A stretch of 57,867 nt of DNA from Donghicola sp036139795 (GTDB lineage: Bacteria > Pseudomonadota > Alphaproteobacteria > Rhodobacterales > Rhodobacteraceae), in assembly GCA_036139795.1 (NCBI GenBank), contig JAYZYX010000017.1:1-57867 (forward strand), given 5' to 3'. The notes below the pieces were generated by a model. It ran no database searches and was not told the DNA's origin. It worked only from the letters and a program-made list of their open reading frames with translations. Below are positions 1 through 8,236 of this stretch, piece after piece. A program made the position numbers and the translations under genes. Positions within the stretch are counted from its first letter, which is position 1. The number at the start of each line of letters is the position of its first letter.

Positions 1-453
1 TCCGACTTTGCGGTGATCAAGCGAGTCATCGTCCAGACCGCGGGTGACCACTGTGTTGTTGTCGACAATGTCTACATCACCCTTGCGATGTCGGACGAAC
101 TTCATGTTCTCGCTGCCGGGTAGAACCTGACCTGCATCGCGGACGTTGCGGTCGTTATACACCAGAACGCCGCCTTCACGGACCCACTGCTTGATAGCAT
201 TGGATGCCGCGATCATCTCTTGGTCTTGCTTCTTGGACTTGCGGTTGGTCAGCCACAGGACGTCCAGACCTTTAAGCGAGTCATAGCTGAGATCGTTCAT
301 ATCCCGGTATGTCTGGCCGGTGGATTCGACGACGCGCTTGGCTGCTGCCTTCGAATCACCGTTGTTGCTCCAATAGCCGACCGACCCGGCCAGCGCTGGT
401 GCAGCTGTTAGCGCAACTAGCGGTAACGCCAGCGCTATCTTACGGTTAATCAT
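1..453 (-). CDS. Secreted protein of unknown function, 3' end cut off by the window
   Basis: The gene starts with ATG at 453 and runs off the left edge after 151 codons. Residues 1-22 form a clear Sec signal peptide (positive MINRK start, hydrophobic stretch, ending ALA before GSVGYW). The mature part has the alternating pattern of a Rossmann-like or glutamine-amidotransferase/ThuA-like fold: a stretch around DVLWLTN, a helix, then WVREGGVLVYNDRNV. That reading is inference only. In Roseobacters such proteins sometimes carry a C-terminal VPLPA sorting tail, but the C-terminus is outside the window. It diverges from ahcY across an AT-rich spacer. Confidence 0.75.
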   Translation of the reverse strand, partial: MINRKIALALPLVALTAAPALAGSVGYWSNNGDSKAAAKRVVESTGQTYRDMNDLSYDSLKGLDVLWLTNRKSKKQDQEMIAASNAIKQWVREGGVLVYNDRNVRDAGQVLPGSENMKFVRHRKGDVDIVDNNTVVTRGLDDDSLDHRKVG

Positions 454-661
454 ATTTGCCCCCTGCAAATAATAAAAATACACAGCGAAATAAATAAAAT
501 TTGCAAAAGTATCCTTATGCGTGTGCTGTGTGTAACCAGATATATCACAACCATAACGTGTGTCCTAAAATTTTCGGTACTTACATCCTTCGGGTTTGGT
601 TGTCCGCAGGGGGGCTTGGTGCTAGATCGGCTGCTAAAGTAACTCTGAAAGGATGCCGCCC
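454..661. promoter_or_regulatory. Divergent promoter region and leader of ahcY
   Basis: This 208-base gap separates the secreted-protein gene (-) from ahcY (+). It is much AT-richer than its surroundings, especially 466-510, as expected for promoters. A purine-rich ribosome-binding site (GAAAGG) ends just before 653 and fits an ATG at 662. I looked for SAM-II, SAH and SAM/SAH riboswitch cores because ahcY is a usual host of such switches, and could not match one with confidence. Confidence 0.5.
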
Positions 662-2047
662 ATGGCCGCAGATTACATTGTAAAAGACATCGCTCTGGCG
701 GCATTTGGCCGTAAAGAGCTGGATATCGCTGAAACTGAAATGCCGGGCCTGATGGCGCTGCGCACGGAGTATGGTGAAAGCAAACCGCTGAAAGGCGCCC
801 GTATCGTTGGCAGCCTTCACATGACCATTCAGACCGCAGTTCTGATTGAAACGCTGGTCGCCCTTGGTGCGGACGTGCGTTGGGCCTCGTGCAATATCTT
901 TTCGACACAGGATCACGCGGCGGCCGCTATCGCTGAGGCAGGCATTCCGGTCTTCGCGATCAAAGGTCAAAGCCTGGAAGAGCATTGGGACTATCTGGAC
1001 CGCTCGTTCATGTTCCCTGAAGGCCCGAACATGATCCTGGACGACGGCGGCGACGCGACCCTGTACGTTCTGCTGGGCGCCCGCGCCGAAGCTGGCGAAG
1101 ATCTCGGCGTTCCCACCTCGGAAGAGGAAGAGGTGATCCACAAGCAGATCGCCAAGCGTATGGCTGCAAGCCCGGGCTGGTTCACCAAGACCCGTGATGA
1201 GATCAAAGGCGTTTCGGAAGAGACCACCACCGGCGTTCACCGCCTGTATGAACTGGTCCGCAAGGGCATGCTGCCCTTCCCCGCGATCAACGTGAACGAC
1301 AGCGTCACCAAGTCGAAGTTCGACAACAAGTACGGCTGTAAAGAGTCGCTGGTCGACGGTATCCGCCGCGCCACTGACACCATGATGGCCGGCAAGGTTG
1401 CTGTTGTCTGTGGTTATGGCGACGTGGGCAAAGGCTCGGCCGCATCGCTACGCGGCGCAGGTGCCCGTGTGAAAGTGACCGAAGTCGATCCGATCTGTGC
1501 GCTTCAGGCGGCGATGGACGGCTTTGAGGTTGTGGTTCTGGAAGATGTGGTCTCGACCGCGGATATCTTCATCACCACCACCGGCAACAAGGACGTTATC
1601 CGCATCGAGCATATGCGCGAGATGAAGGATATGGCGATTGTCGGCAACATCGGCCACTTCGACAACGAAATTCAGGTTGCCCATCTGCGGAACCACAAGT
1701 GGACCAACATCAAAGAGCAGGTGGACATGATCGAGATGCCCTCGGGCAGCCGTCTGATCCTTCTGTCCGAAGGTCGTCTTCTGAACCTTGGCAACGCCAC
1801 CGGTCACCCGTCGTTCGTGATGTCGGCGTCCTTCACCAACCAGGTGTTGGCGCAGATGGAACTGTGGAACAACGGCGGCGACTATAAGAACGAGGTCTAC
1901 ATTCTGCCTAAGCATCTGGATGAAAAGGTCGCGCGCCTGCATCTGGAGCGGATCGGCGTCAAACTGACCAGCCTCAGCAAAGAGCAGGCCGATTACATCG
2001 GCGTGACCCCTGAGGGCCCGTTCAAACCCGAACATTACCGTTACTGA
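662..2047 (+). CDS. ahcY: Adenosylhomocysteinase (S-adenosyl-L-homocysteine hydrolase)
   Basis: This cytoplasmic NAD-dependent enzyme splits S-adenosylhomocysteine into homocysteine and adenosine, clearing the inhibitory product of SAM methyltransferases. The 461-residue protein is full length. It shows the substrate-binding SLHMTIQTAVL segment near residue 51, the STQDHAAAAI segment near 81, the NVNDSVTKSKFDN segment with the Lys-Asp pair, and the NAD-binding CGYGDVGKG glycine motif. The C-terminus ends KPEHYRY, typical of the family. An in-frame ATG at 653 directly abuts the ribosome-binding site, so the ATG at 662 (MAADYIVKDI), nine bases further on, is preferred. The gene stands alone and ends at a strong terminator. 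Confidence 0.97.
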   Translation: MAADYIVKDIALAAFGRKELDIAETEMPGLMALRTEYGESKPLKGARIVGSLHMTIQTAVLIETLVALGADVRWASCNIFSTQDHAAAAIAEAGIPVFAIKGQSLEEHWDYLDRSFMFPEGPNMILDDGGDATLYVLLGARAEAGEDLGVPTSEEEEVIHKQIAKRMAASPGWFTKTRDEIKGVSEETTTGVHRLYELVRKGMLPFPAINVNDSVTKSKFDNKYGCKESLVDGIRRATDTMMAGKVAVVCGYGDVGKGSAASLRGAGARVKVTEVDPICALQAAMDGFEVVVLEDVVSTADIFITTTGNKDVIRIEHMREMKDMAIVGNIGHFDNEIQVAHLRNHKWTNIKEQVDMIEMPSGSRLILLSEGRLLNLGNATGHPSFVMSASFTNQVLAQMELWNNGGDYKNEVYILPKHLDEKVARLHLERIGVKLTSLSKEQADYIGVTPEGPFKPEHYRY

Positions 2048-2068
2048 CCCAGCGTCATGCGGGAAATT

Positions 2069-2104
2069 ATCGCGTCAGGGGCAACTCTGGCGCGATTTTT
2101 CTTT
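2069..2104 (+). terminator. Rho-independent terminator of ahcY
   Basis: Arms ATCGCGTCAG (2069-2078) and CTGGCGCGAT (2087-2096) pair over 10 bases with one G-T wobble around an 8-base loop, followed by a TTTTTCTTT tract. Confidence 0.85.
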
Positions 2105-2172
2105 GGTGGTTGCCAACCTTCTGTCTAAGCTTCGACTGTCGCCGATGGCGCGACAAAGAACAGAGGGAGAGT

Positions 2173-2517
2173 ATGATGGGTAAGCGGGACGACCTGATCG
2201 CGAAATATGCGGACGATCTCAAAGAAAAATGCGGCGTGACGCCTGATATGGACCTGCTGACCAAGGTCACCATCGGTTGCGGTCCGTCGATCTACAACGC
2301 GGATGCCTCGACCGTCGCATCTTCGCAGGAGAGCGAACTGGAAACGGTCAAAGAGAATTTTCTGATGAAAAAGCTGGGCCTGCCCGACGGGCCAGAGTTG
2401 ATGGACGCGATCAACAGCGTGGTCGAAACCTATGGCCGGTCCGAGCGGAACAAGTACCGCGCCGTCGTGTATTATATGCTGGTCAAGCACTTCAGCAAAG
2501 AGTCGGTCTACGGCTAA
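2173..2517 (+). CDS. DUF2853 family small protein
   Basis: A small soluble protein of 114 residues, acidic and helix-rich. The sequence (KRDDLIAKYADDLKEK at the start, NKYRAVVYYMLVKHF near the end) resembles the DUF2853 family of short proteobacterial proteins with no assigned function. The reading frame is open further upstream, but the GAGGGAGA ribosome-binding site at 2164-2170 supports the ATG at 2173 or the adjacent ATG at 2176. It has its own downstream hairpin and appears monocistronic. No catalytic motif or signal peptide is visible. Confidence 0.8.
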   Translation: MMGKRDDLIAKYADDLKEKCGVTPDMDLLTKVTIGCGPSIYNADASTVASSQESELETVKENFLMKKLGLPDGPELMDAINSVVETYGRSERNKYRAVVYYMLVKHFSKESVYG

Positions 2518-2531
2518 GGCCCTGCCCTATG

Positions 2532-2554
2532 AGGGCGGCGATCTGCGCCGCCTT
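2532..2554 (+). terminator. Probable terminator of the DUF2853 gene
   Basis: A GC-rich hairpin 15 bases after the stop codon: AGGGCGGCG (2532-2540) pairs with CGCCGCCTT (2546-2554) around a 5-base loop. The following T tract is poor (TTCCTGATCTGCT), so termination may be weak. Confidence 0.5.
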
Positions 2555-2696
2555 CCTGATCTGCTAAAGACTAAGACCGCATTCGCCTAAAATGCGCGAG
2601 GCAATTTCCTTGGGCTGTGCGGGGTTTCGCGGTATGACATTCTCAACAGGCCAGAAAGGCCGGACCTATCCATCGCGTGTGTGGGAGCATGTGGGG

Positions 2697-2742
2697 AAAC
2701 GGGGTCTGGCCAAGGTGTTTGGTCGGACCCCGTTTGTTTTTC
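2697..2742. terminator. Terminator hairpin at the 3' end of the DUF1761 gene
   Basis: AAACGGGGTC (2697-2706) pairs perfectly with GACCCCGTTT (2726-2735); a T-rich tract follows on the plus strand and a short TTT on the minus strand. It lies just past the DUF1761 stop and downstream of the DUF2853 gene, so it probably serves the convergent transcripts from both sides. Apart from this hairpin and the one at 2532, I see no gene in 2518-2740. Confidence 0.65.
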
Positions 2743-3136
2743 AGAAAATCGTCAGCACCGCGCCCATGATTGCGCAGCCAAAGGTGGCATAACCACCATT
2801 GATCAGTGTCAGCTTGAACGGCCGCGCTTCGTAGGCGTTGTTGATCATGATCCAGGGCGAGATGAAGAAAAGTCCGATCCCGAAGCCGCCGACCAGCCCC
2901 ATCCCAAGGCTCGTGATCCCTGCCGAGGCGAAGATGTGCCGCATAAAGCCAGCGACAAAGACCATCGCGACGGCTGACAGGATAAAGGGCAACGCGCTGT
3001 TGTTTCCTTTGGGTTTTCCATTCTCGTCGCAGGGTATGCCGGTGGCGGCCAGCCACTCTTTCGACAGGGCCATGTACCATGCGGCACCGAACAGCCAGCC
3101 CGCAAGGCCGGCAACCAGAACAGAAATCAGGGACAT
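2741..3136 (-). CDS. DUF1761 domain membrane protein
   Basis: A 131-residue integral membrane protein with about four hydrophobic segments (roughly residues 3-22, 49-69, 75-97 and 108-130). The YMALSKEWLAATGI stretch after the first helix and the glycine-rich third helix fit the DUF1761 family, small four-helix proteins of unknown function widespread in proteobacteria. The start at 3136 gives MSLISVLVAG, with an AGGAGA ribosome-binding site upstream. It faces the DUF2853 gene. Family assignment is from sequence pattern alone. Confidence 0.8.
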   Translation of the reverse strand: MSLISVLVAGLAGWLFGAAWYMALSKEWLAATGIPCDENGKPKGNNSALPFILSAVAMVFVAGFMRHIFASAGITSLGMGLVGGFGIGLFFISPWIMINNAYEARPFKLTLINGGYATFGCAIMGAVLTIF

Positions 3137-3166
3137 TCGGGAATCTCCTAAACCAATATCTTTGGC

Positions 3167-3589
3167 TCAGGATACCTCATATCCCGCTAAATCGCAGAGA
3201 ATTTGCCATTCATCGGCGGTCACTGGCTGAACCGACAGGCGGGACTGTTTCACCAAGGCCATCTCGGCCAGCCGCGGATCGGCCTTGACCTGATCCAGTG
3301 TGACCGGATTGGGCAGAGGCGCGACAGCCTTCACGTCCACGCAATCCCAACGGGGATCATCGGTGGTGCTGTCGGGGTGGGACTCGGCGCAGATCGTCAC
3401 AATGCCGACCAGCGCCTTGTCCTTTTGCGAATGGTAGAAAAAGCCAAGGTCTCCCAGCTTCATCTCTCGCATGAAATTGCGGGCTTGGTAGTTCCGCACG
3501 CCGTTCCATTCCTCGCCCGCGTCACCTTTGGCGACCTGATCGGTCCACGACCATGTGTCGGGCTCGGATTTGAACAGCCAGTAGCGCAT
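3167..3589 (-). CDS. EVE domain protein
   Basis: A 140-residue protein covering a single EVE domain (PUA-like fold), which in other bacteria is thought to bind modified nucleotides or RNA. Family features visible are the N-terminal RYWLFKSEPDTWSW, then WNGVRNYQARNFMREM, GDLGFFYHS and the VDVKAVAPLPNPVTLDQVKADP segment. The frame is open upstream, but the chosen ATG at 3589 starts exactly at the family N-terminus and overlaps the stop of the YciI-like gene as TGATG, a sign of translational coupling. It is the last gene of the tsaD-gpsA-yciI-EVE operon. Confidence 0.93.
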   Translation of the reverse strand: MRYWLFKSEPDTWSWTDQVAKGDAGEEWNGVRNYQARNFMREMKLGDLGFFYHSQKDKALVGIVTICAESHPDSTTDDPRWDCVDVKAVAPLPNPVTLDQVKADPRLAEMALVKQSRLSVQPVTADEWQILCDLAGYEVS

Positions 3590-3861
3590 CAGCCGATGAC
3601 CTTTTTCCACGCAATGATTTCGACGCTCGCGAAGAGGTCGGCGGCTTTGTAAGGATCGCCTGCGGCCCATGCCTGCGCGGCGGCCAAGTCTTCGACGTCC
3701 AGAATGACCAGCGATCCGCACATCTCGCCTGCGCCGTCCAGCAGCGGGCCAGCCATAGCCACAACGCCGGTGTCCTTGATGTACGCCAGATGGGCGTCGC
3801 GGTTGGCCTTGCGGATTTCAAGCGCGCCGGCTTTGTCGCGGGCGGTCAGGGCGTAGAGCAT
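3589..3861 (-). CDS. YciI-like protein
   Basis: A 90-residue alpha/beta protein of the YciI/YCII family (ferredoxin-like fold related to muconolactone isomerase). The family Asp/His pair is visible: DKAGALEIRKANRDAHLAYI near residues 9-28 and DPYKAADLF near 69-77. The biochemical role is unknown in most bacteria. It begins at the ATG overlapping the gpsA stop codon (TGATG) and ends overlapping the EVE gene start, so the three are translationally coupled. The trio gpsA-YciI-EVE is, from memory, a familiar alphaproteobacterial arrangement. Confidence 0.9.
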   Translation of the reverse strand: MLYALTARDKAGALEIRKANRDAHLAYIKDTGVVAMAGPLLDGAGEMCGSLVILDVEDLAAAQAWAAGDPYKAADLFASVEIIAWKKVIG

Positions 3862-4817
3862 CAGCTTTCCTCTTTCAGTGGTCGGGACAACAGCATTTGC
3901 ATCCCTTGCGCCACATCTAGCCGTCCTTCGACCAGCGCGGCAACAACTTGTGTGATCGGCATGTCGATCTGGCGGGCCTGCGCCAGTCGCGCGACGGCGC
4001 GGGCGGTGGCGGCCCCTTCGACGGTGATCTTGGCATCCCACTCAGCGCCTTTGCCAAGGGCAAAGCCATAGGCATAGTTCCGGCTGGTGGGCGAGGTGCA
4101 GGTCAGCGTCAGATCGCCAAAGCCCGACAGACCCAGAAGGGTTTCAGGGCGTGCGCCTAGGGCCTGCGCCAGTCTCTGCATCTCGGTGAAACCGCGGGTC
4201 ATCAGGGCGGCGCGGGCGCTATCCCCTAGCCCTGCCCCGATCACCGCGCCCGAGGCGATGGCGATCACGTTTTTCAACGCCCCGCCAAGTTCGGCCCCTT
4301 GCGGATCGCCCGAGCGGTATAGGCGCAGGACCGGCGTGCTAAGTAGCTGTTGCAGCTTTTCGCCCAAGGATTTGTCTGCGCAGGCAAGGGTCAAAGCGGT
4401 CGGCAGGCCCCGTGCGATGTCGATCGCAAAGCTGGGGCCGGTCAGAACGGCGGGATAGGCGGTCAGATCAGACAGGATCGCGGTCGAGCCGCGCAGGCTG
4501 TCCATATCGATCCCTTTGGAGCATCCAACGATCACCTTGTCCCGCAGCAGGGCTGCGTTCATCTCGGCGAATTTGGCGGTGGCTTGCATGGGCACGGCCA
4601 TCAGAATGGTGTCAGCGGCGCAAGCCTGCCCCAGATCGGCGGTGACGGTCAGCCCATCGGGAAAGGGGATTTTCGGCAGGCGCGCTGCGTTTTCGCGGGC
4701 GTCCTGCATGGCCTGAACGGCGGCGGCATCGCGCGCCCAGAGGCTCACGCCTTGATCGGCCAGAGCAATCGCCAAAGCGGTGCCAAAGGCCCCTGCCCCC
4801 AGTACCGCAATCGTCAT
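3861..4817 (-). CDS. gpsA: Glycerol-3-phosphate dehydrogenase [NAD(P)+]
   Basis: Cytoplasmic enzyme reducing dihydroxyacetone phosphate to sn-glycerol 3-phosphate, the backbone for phospholipids. The 318-residue protein is full length. The N-terminal GAGAFG (residues 7-12) is the dinucleotide-binding motif, and Lys182 in ELGGALKNVIAIASG matches the catalytic lysine. The segments VGCSKGID and TGPSFAIDIARGLPTA are family hallmarks. It overlaps the tsaD stop by four bases (ATGA) and the next gene's start, so it sits in the middle of a tight operon. Confidence 0.97.
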   Translation of the reverse strand: MTIAVLGAGAFGTALAIALADQGVSLWARDAAAVQAMQDARENAARLPKIPFPDGLTVTADLGQACAADTILMAVPMQATAKFAEMNAALLRDKVIVGCSKGIDMDSLRGSTAILSDLTAYPAVLTGPSFAIDIARGLPTALTLACADKSLGEKLQQLLSTPVLRLYRSGDPQGAELGGALKNVIAIASGAVIGAGLGDSARAALMTRGFTEMQRLAQALGARPETLLGLSGFGDLTLTCTSPTSRNYAYGFALGKGAEWDAKITVEGAATARAVARLAQARQIDMPITQVVAALVEGRLDVAQGMQMLLSRPLKEES

Positions 4818-5899
4818 GCCTTGGCTCCTTTCTTGCCGCTGCCCACCAAGGGCGCGGCGGTTTTATCCAGCGGCCAGCGCGGGCGGGCCTGCAAATCCAT
4901 GCCGTCGGTTTCGCCAGCCGCGAAACGTTCCAGTCCCGCGTAGGAGATCATCGCGCCGTTGTCGGTGCAAAGGCTAAGGGGCGGTGCAGTGAAACCGGCA
5001 CCTGCCTCTGCCGCCACGGTTGTTAATGCGCCCCGAATGGCTTGGTTCGCGGCAACACCGCCCGCGACTGCGATCATCGGCTGCGCTGGGTTTTCGGCCA
5101 TATAGACCGCCAAGGCGCGGCGGGTCTTTTCGGCCAGCACGGCGCAAACGGCCTCTTGGAAACCGGCGCAAAGATCGGCTTGGTCCTGTGCGGTCAGGGT
5201 GTTGTCAGTCATCACCTCATCCCGCGCCCGAAGCACAGCGGTCTTCAGGCCCGAGTAGGACATATCGCAGCCTTCCCGATCCAAGAGCGGACGGGGAAAG
5301 CGGAAACGCTTGGGGTCACCCTCTTTCGCCCGCGCCTCAACCGAGGGGCCGCCGGGTTGCGGCAGGGCCAGCAGACGGGCGACCTTGTCGAACGCCTCGC
5401 CGGGGGCATCGTCAATGGTACCGCCAAGACGGGTAAAGTCATCGGGGCCGCGCACGATCAGGAACTGGCAGTGTCCGCCAGAGACCAGCAGCATCAGGTA
5501 GGGAAAGGCCAGCCCGTCGGTCAGGCGCGGTGTCAAAGCGTGGCCCGCCAGATGGTTCACCCCGATGAGGGGTAGGCCCCTTGCGGCAGCGATACCCTTG
5601 GCGCACATGACGCCCGACAGCACCCCGCCGATCAGCCCCGGCCCTGCGGTCACGGCAACGGCGTCGATGTCGGACAAGGACACCATCGCTTCGGACAACG
5701 CCTGCCGGACGGCCAGATCCACCTTTTCGGCATGGGCGCGGGCGGCGATCTCGGGGACGACACCGCCAAAGGCTGCGTGCAGTTCGGCCTGACCCATGAC
5801 CACATTCGACAGAACACGGGCCGCGCCTGCGTCGCCGCGCACAATGGCCGCGCCGGTGTCGTCGCAACTGCTTTCGATGCCAAGGATCGTCAGGGCCAT
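4814..5899 (-). CDS. tsaD: tRNA N6-adenosine threonylcarbamoyltransferase
   Basis: Catalytic subunit that transfers the threonylcarbamoyl group onto A37 of ANN-decoding tRNAs (t6A), acting with TsaB and TsaE in the cytoplasm. The 361-residue protein has the ASKHA-fold start GIESSCDDTG, the metal-binding NHLAGH (His116 and His120), the VSGGH segment near 139, and LCTDNGAMI with metal-binding Asp313. It is the first gene of the minus-strand operon with gpsA, and diverges from hemD, a pairing seen in many alphaproteobacteria. Confidence 0.97.
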   Translation of the reverse strand: MALTILGIESSCDDTGAAIVRGDAGAARVLSNVVMGQAELHAAFGGVVPEIAARAHAEKVDLAVRQALSEAMVSLSDIDAVAVTAGPGLIGGVLSGVMCAKGIAAARGLPLIGVNHLAGHALTPRLTDGLAFPYLMLLVSGGHCQFLIVRGPDDFTRLGGTIDDAPGEAFDKVARLLALPQPGGPSVEARAKEGDPKRFRFPRPLLDREGCDMSYSGLKTAVLRARDEVMTDNTLTAQDQADLCAGFQEAVCAVLAEKTRRALAVYMAENPAQPMIAVAGGVAANQAIRGALTTVAAEAGAGFTAPPLSLCTDNGAMISYAGLERFAAGETDGMDLQARPRWPLDKTAAPLVGSGKKGAKA

Positions 5900-5972
5900 G
5901 TCGCTCTTTCATTGCCGAAGGGTTTTCCAGCAGTTAGCACTGGGGCCACACGCCTGCAATGATACCGAGCCC

Positions 5973-6713
5973 ATGACACGGCCCAAAGCCAGCATCCTGA
6001 TCACCCGCCCCCAGCCCGGCGCGGACAGATTCGCGCAAGAGTTGCGCGATGCCCTGCCCTGCGCGGTGCCGATGCACGTGTCGCCGGTGATCCGGATCAA
6101 GCCGGTTCCCGAAAGCTTGGCGCTGGATGCGGTGCGCGGGCTGATCGTCACGTCCGAGGCCGCGATCCCGCCCCTGACCCAGCTGACCACCCGCCGCGAT
6201 CTGCCGGTTTTCTGCGTTGGCACAAGGGCGCGCGATGCTGCGCGTGCAACGGGGTTCGAGGCCAAAACCATGGGCGCCGACGCCGATGAGTTGGTGGACG
6301 CAATGTTACGCTTCGGGCCAAAGTCGCCTTTGCTGCATATTCGCGGTGAACATGCCCGCGGAAACATCACTGGGCGGCTTAGCACCCACGGAATCCTCAC
6401 GCGGGATATTGTGCTTTATGAACAGGTCGCGCAGTGTCTCGACACGCAGGCTATCGGGTTGTTGGAGGGAACCGGACCAGTCGTCGTGCCGTTGTTCTCA
6501 CCAAGAAGCGCGGCATTGGTGGCAGAGCAAACCTCTGCATCCGGCCCGCGTTATGTTGTCGCTATGAGTTGGGCGGTCGCGGCGGAATTGCCGCGTGGAT
6601 GGGCAAAAACAACTGTTATTGCCTCACGTCCCGATAGTGTGGCGATGACGCAAGCTGTCACAGGACTATTCGACACATACGGATTTCTTGAGACAGGCGA
6701 GACAAGGGGCTAA
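5973..6713 (+). CDS. hemD: Uroporphyrinogen-III synthase
   Basis: HemD closes the linear hydroxymethylbilane into uroporphyrinogen III with inversion of ring D, early in heme, bacteriochlorophyll and cobalamin synthesis. The family is poorly conserved. The 246-residue length, the start ILITRPQPGADRFAQEL, the internal VGTRARDAA, and the order hemD - Mic60-like - hemY-like support the call. The reading frame extends to 5796 into the divergent tsaD gene; the ATG at 5973 (MTRPKASILITRP) matches the expected N-terminus. hemC is not next to it here. Confidence 0.85.
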   Translation: MTRPKASILITRPQPGADRFAQELRDALPCAVPMHVSPVIRIKPVPESLALDAVRGLIVTSEAAIPPLTQLTTRRDLPVFCVGTRARDAARATGFEAKTMGADADELVDAMLRFGPKSPLLHIRGEHARGNITGRLSTHGILTRDIVLYEQVAQCLDTQAIGLLEGTGPVVVPLFSPRSAALVAEQTSASGPRYVVAMSWAVAAELPRGWAKTTVIASRPDSVAMTQAVTGLFDTYGFLETGETRG

Positions 6714-6764
6714 TGTGCCCTTATTTAATAGGCTGAAGTTGCTTGAAACGAGAGGGTTTAGACC

Positions 6765-8225
6765 ATGGCGAAACGTTCTTCCAAGGCTCAGAAAGAGGCA
6801 GCCGAGGAAACCAACAAGGTCGAAACGCCGATCGAAGTGACTGAGGAAACCACCGTCACTGCCGAAGAGACGTCTGAAGAGGTCACAACGCAAGACGTGA
6901 CCGAAGCCGAAGTTGTCGCGGAAGAGACTGTTGTTGAAGAGACCGTAGAAGAAGCGGTTTCGCAGCCCGAAGACCAGCCTGAGGACGCGCCCGCTGCCCC
7001 CGAGGAAGAGACGGTTGCCGAGGTCGAGACCACCGAAGTGACCGAAGAGGTCGCGCCGGAGCAAGCGTCCGAAGAGACCATCGAAGATGCTGAGATCATC
7101 GAGGAAACCGTCACCGAAGAAGTGACCGAGGCCACCGTTGAAGAACCCGCGTCTGCACCCGGGCCCGAAGTTGCCGCAGTGCAGGAAACCCCTGCCCCCG
7201 TCGTCACCGAAAAGGTGATTGAACGGGTCGAGCGTAAGGGCGGTTTCTTCCCGATGCTGCTTGGCGGCGTTGCAGCCGCAGCGATTGGCTTTGGCGTCAC
7301 CACTTACATGTATCAGGTCGGCCCCTTTGCAGCGGCTACTGCGTCGGAAGAAGATAACTCGACCGCGCAGATGCAGTCCGATCTGGGTGCGTTGTCCGAT
7401 CGCCTGAATGCGCTGGAAAATGCGGCTGCGCCGGAAATGCCGGAAGTGCCTGATCTGGCCCCCGTCACTGCGTCGGTCGCAGGGTTGACCGATCAACTGG
7501 GCGCTCTGACCGGCCAGATTGGCGGTCTGGGCGAACAACTGACGGCACTGGACACCCGTCTGACCGCATTGGAACAGCGCCCTGTCGAAGCGGCCTCTGA
7601 TGCGGCGGTTTCGTCCTTTGAGGATGCCGTGGCCGGTCTGCGTCAAGAGATCGAAGATCAGCGCGTCCAGATCGAAGACATGGCCGCCGAAGCCGTTGAG
7701 GCTGAAAAAGCCGCCGAAGAAACCTCGCGTCAGGCTCTGGCCCGTGCGGCGATGACCCGTCTGCAATCCTCGCTGGATGCGGGCACGCCCTTTGCCCCTG
7801 CCCTGTCGGACCTGCAAGGGGTCTCGGATGTTGAGGTTCCTGCCGCTCTGTCCACCTTGGCAGAGGATGGCATTCCCAGCCTTGCGCAGCTTCAGGCCAG
7901 CTACCCTGATTATGCCCGCGATGCCTTGGGCGAGGCCCGTGCGCTGACCGCTGAAGGTGACACGCAGGAACGTCTTGGTGCCTTCTTGTTGAACCAGCTT
8001 GGCGCCCGTTCGCTGGAACCAAAAGAAGGCGACAGCGCCGATGCGGTTCTCAGCCGTGCCGAAGCTGCGGTGAAAGATGCGCGCCTGTCGGATGCGCTGT
8101 CGGAAATCTCGGCTCTGCCTGAGGCCGCCCGTGCGGCGATGGCCCCTTGGGTCGAACAGGCGCAACTGCGTCAGGATGCTCTCGCTGCGGCCGAAACGCT
8201 GTCGCAAAACCTGAATTCTAACTAA
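6765..8225 (+). CDS. Mitofilin/Mic60-like inner-membrane protein (COG4223 type)
   Basis: A 486-residue protein with three parts: an extremely acidic, Glu/Thr/Val-rich N-terminal region (about residues 8-150), one transmembrane helix around 162-183 (FFPMLLGGVAAAAIGFGV), and a periplasmic region with coiled coil (about 200-320) and a helical C-terminal mitofilin-like domain. This matches the alphaproteobacterial relatives of mitochondrial Mic60, which shape intracytoplasmic membranes and crista junctions, and which are typically encoded between hemD and hemY. The low-complexity repeat in the N-terminal part is imperfect (EET/VTE units). The start is ATG at 6765 with AGAGGG upstream. Confidence 0.82.
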   Translation: MAKRSSKAQKEAAEETNKVETPIEVTEETTVTAEETSEEVTTQDVTEAEVVAEETVVEETVEEAVSQPEDQPEDAPAAPEEETVAEVETTEVTEEVAPEQASEETIEDAEIIEETVTEEVTEATVEEPASAPGPEVAAVQETPAPVVTEKVIERVERKGGFFPMLLGGVAAAAIGFGVTTYMYQVGPFAAATASEEDNSTAQMQSDLGALSDRLNALENAAAPEMPEVPDLAPVTASVAGLTDQLGALTGQIGGLGEQLTALDTRLTALEQRPVEAASDAAVSSFEDAVAGLRQEIEDQRVQIEDMAAEAVEAEKAAEETSRQALARAAMTRLQSSLDAGTPFAPALSDLQGVSDVEVPAALSTLAEDGIPSLAQLQASYPDYARDALGEARALTAEGDTQERLGAFLLNQLGARSLEPKEGDSADAVLSRAEAAVKDARLSDALSEISALPEAARAAMAPWVEQAQLRQDALAAAETLSQNLNSN

Positions 8226-8236
8226 AGGCTCGCCGC

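Noticed and set aside
480..660. SAM- or SAH-type riboswitch in front of ahcY
   Set aside because: The GCTAAAG stretch near 630 recalls SAM-II, but I could not draw the required pseudoknot, so no call is made.
2592..2792. Plus-strand 66-codon frame
   Set aside because: Runs through a terminator hairpin and into the 3' end of the DUF1761 gene; no sign of selection as coding sequence.
6666..8207. Minus-strand 513-codon frame
   Set aside because: Fully antisense to the Mic60-like gene; Phe/Gly/Arg-rich translation typical of a shadow of Glu/Thr-rich coding sequence.
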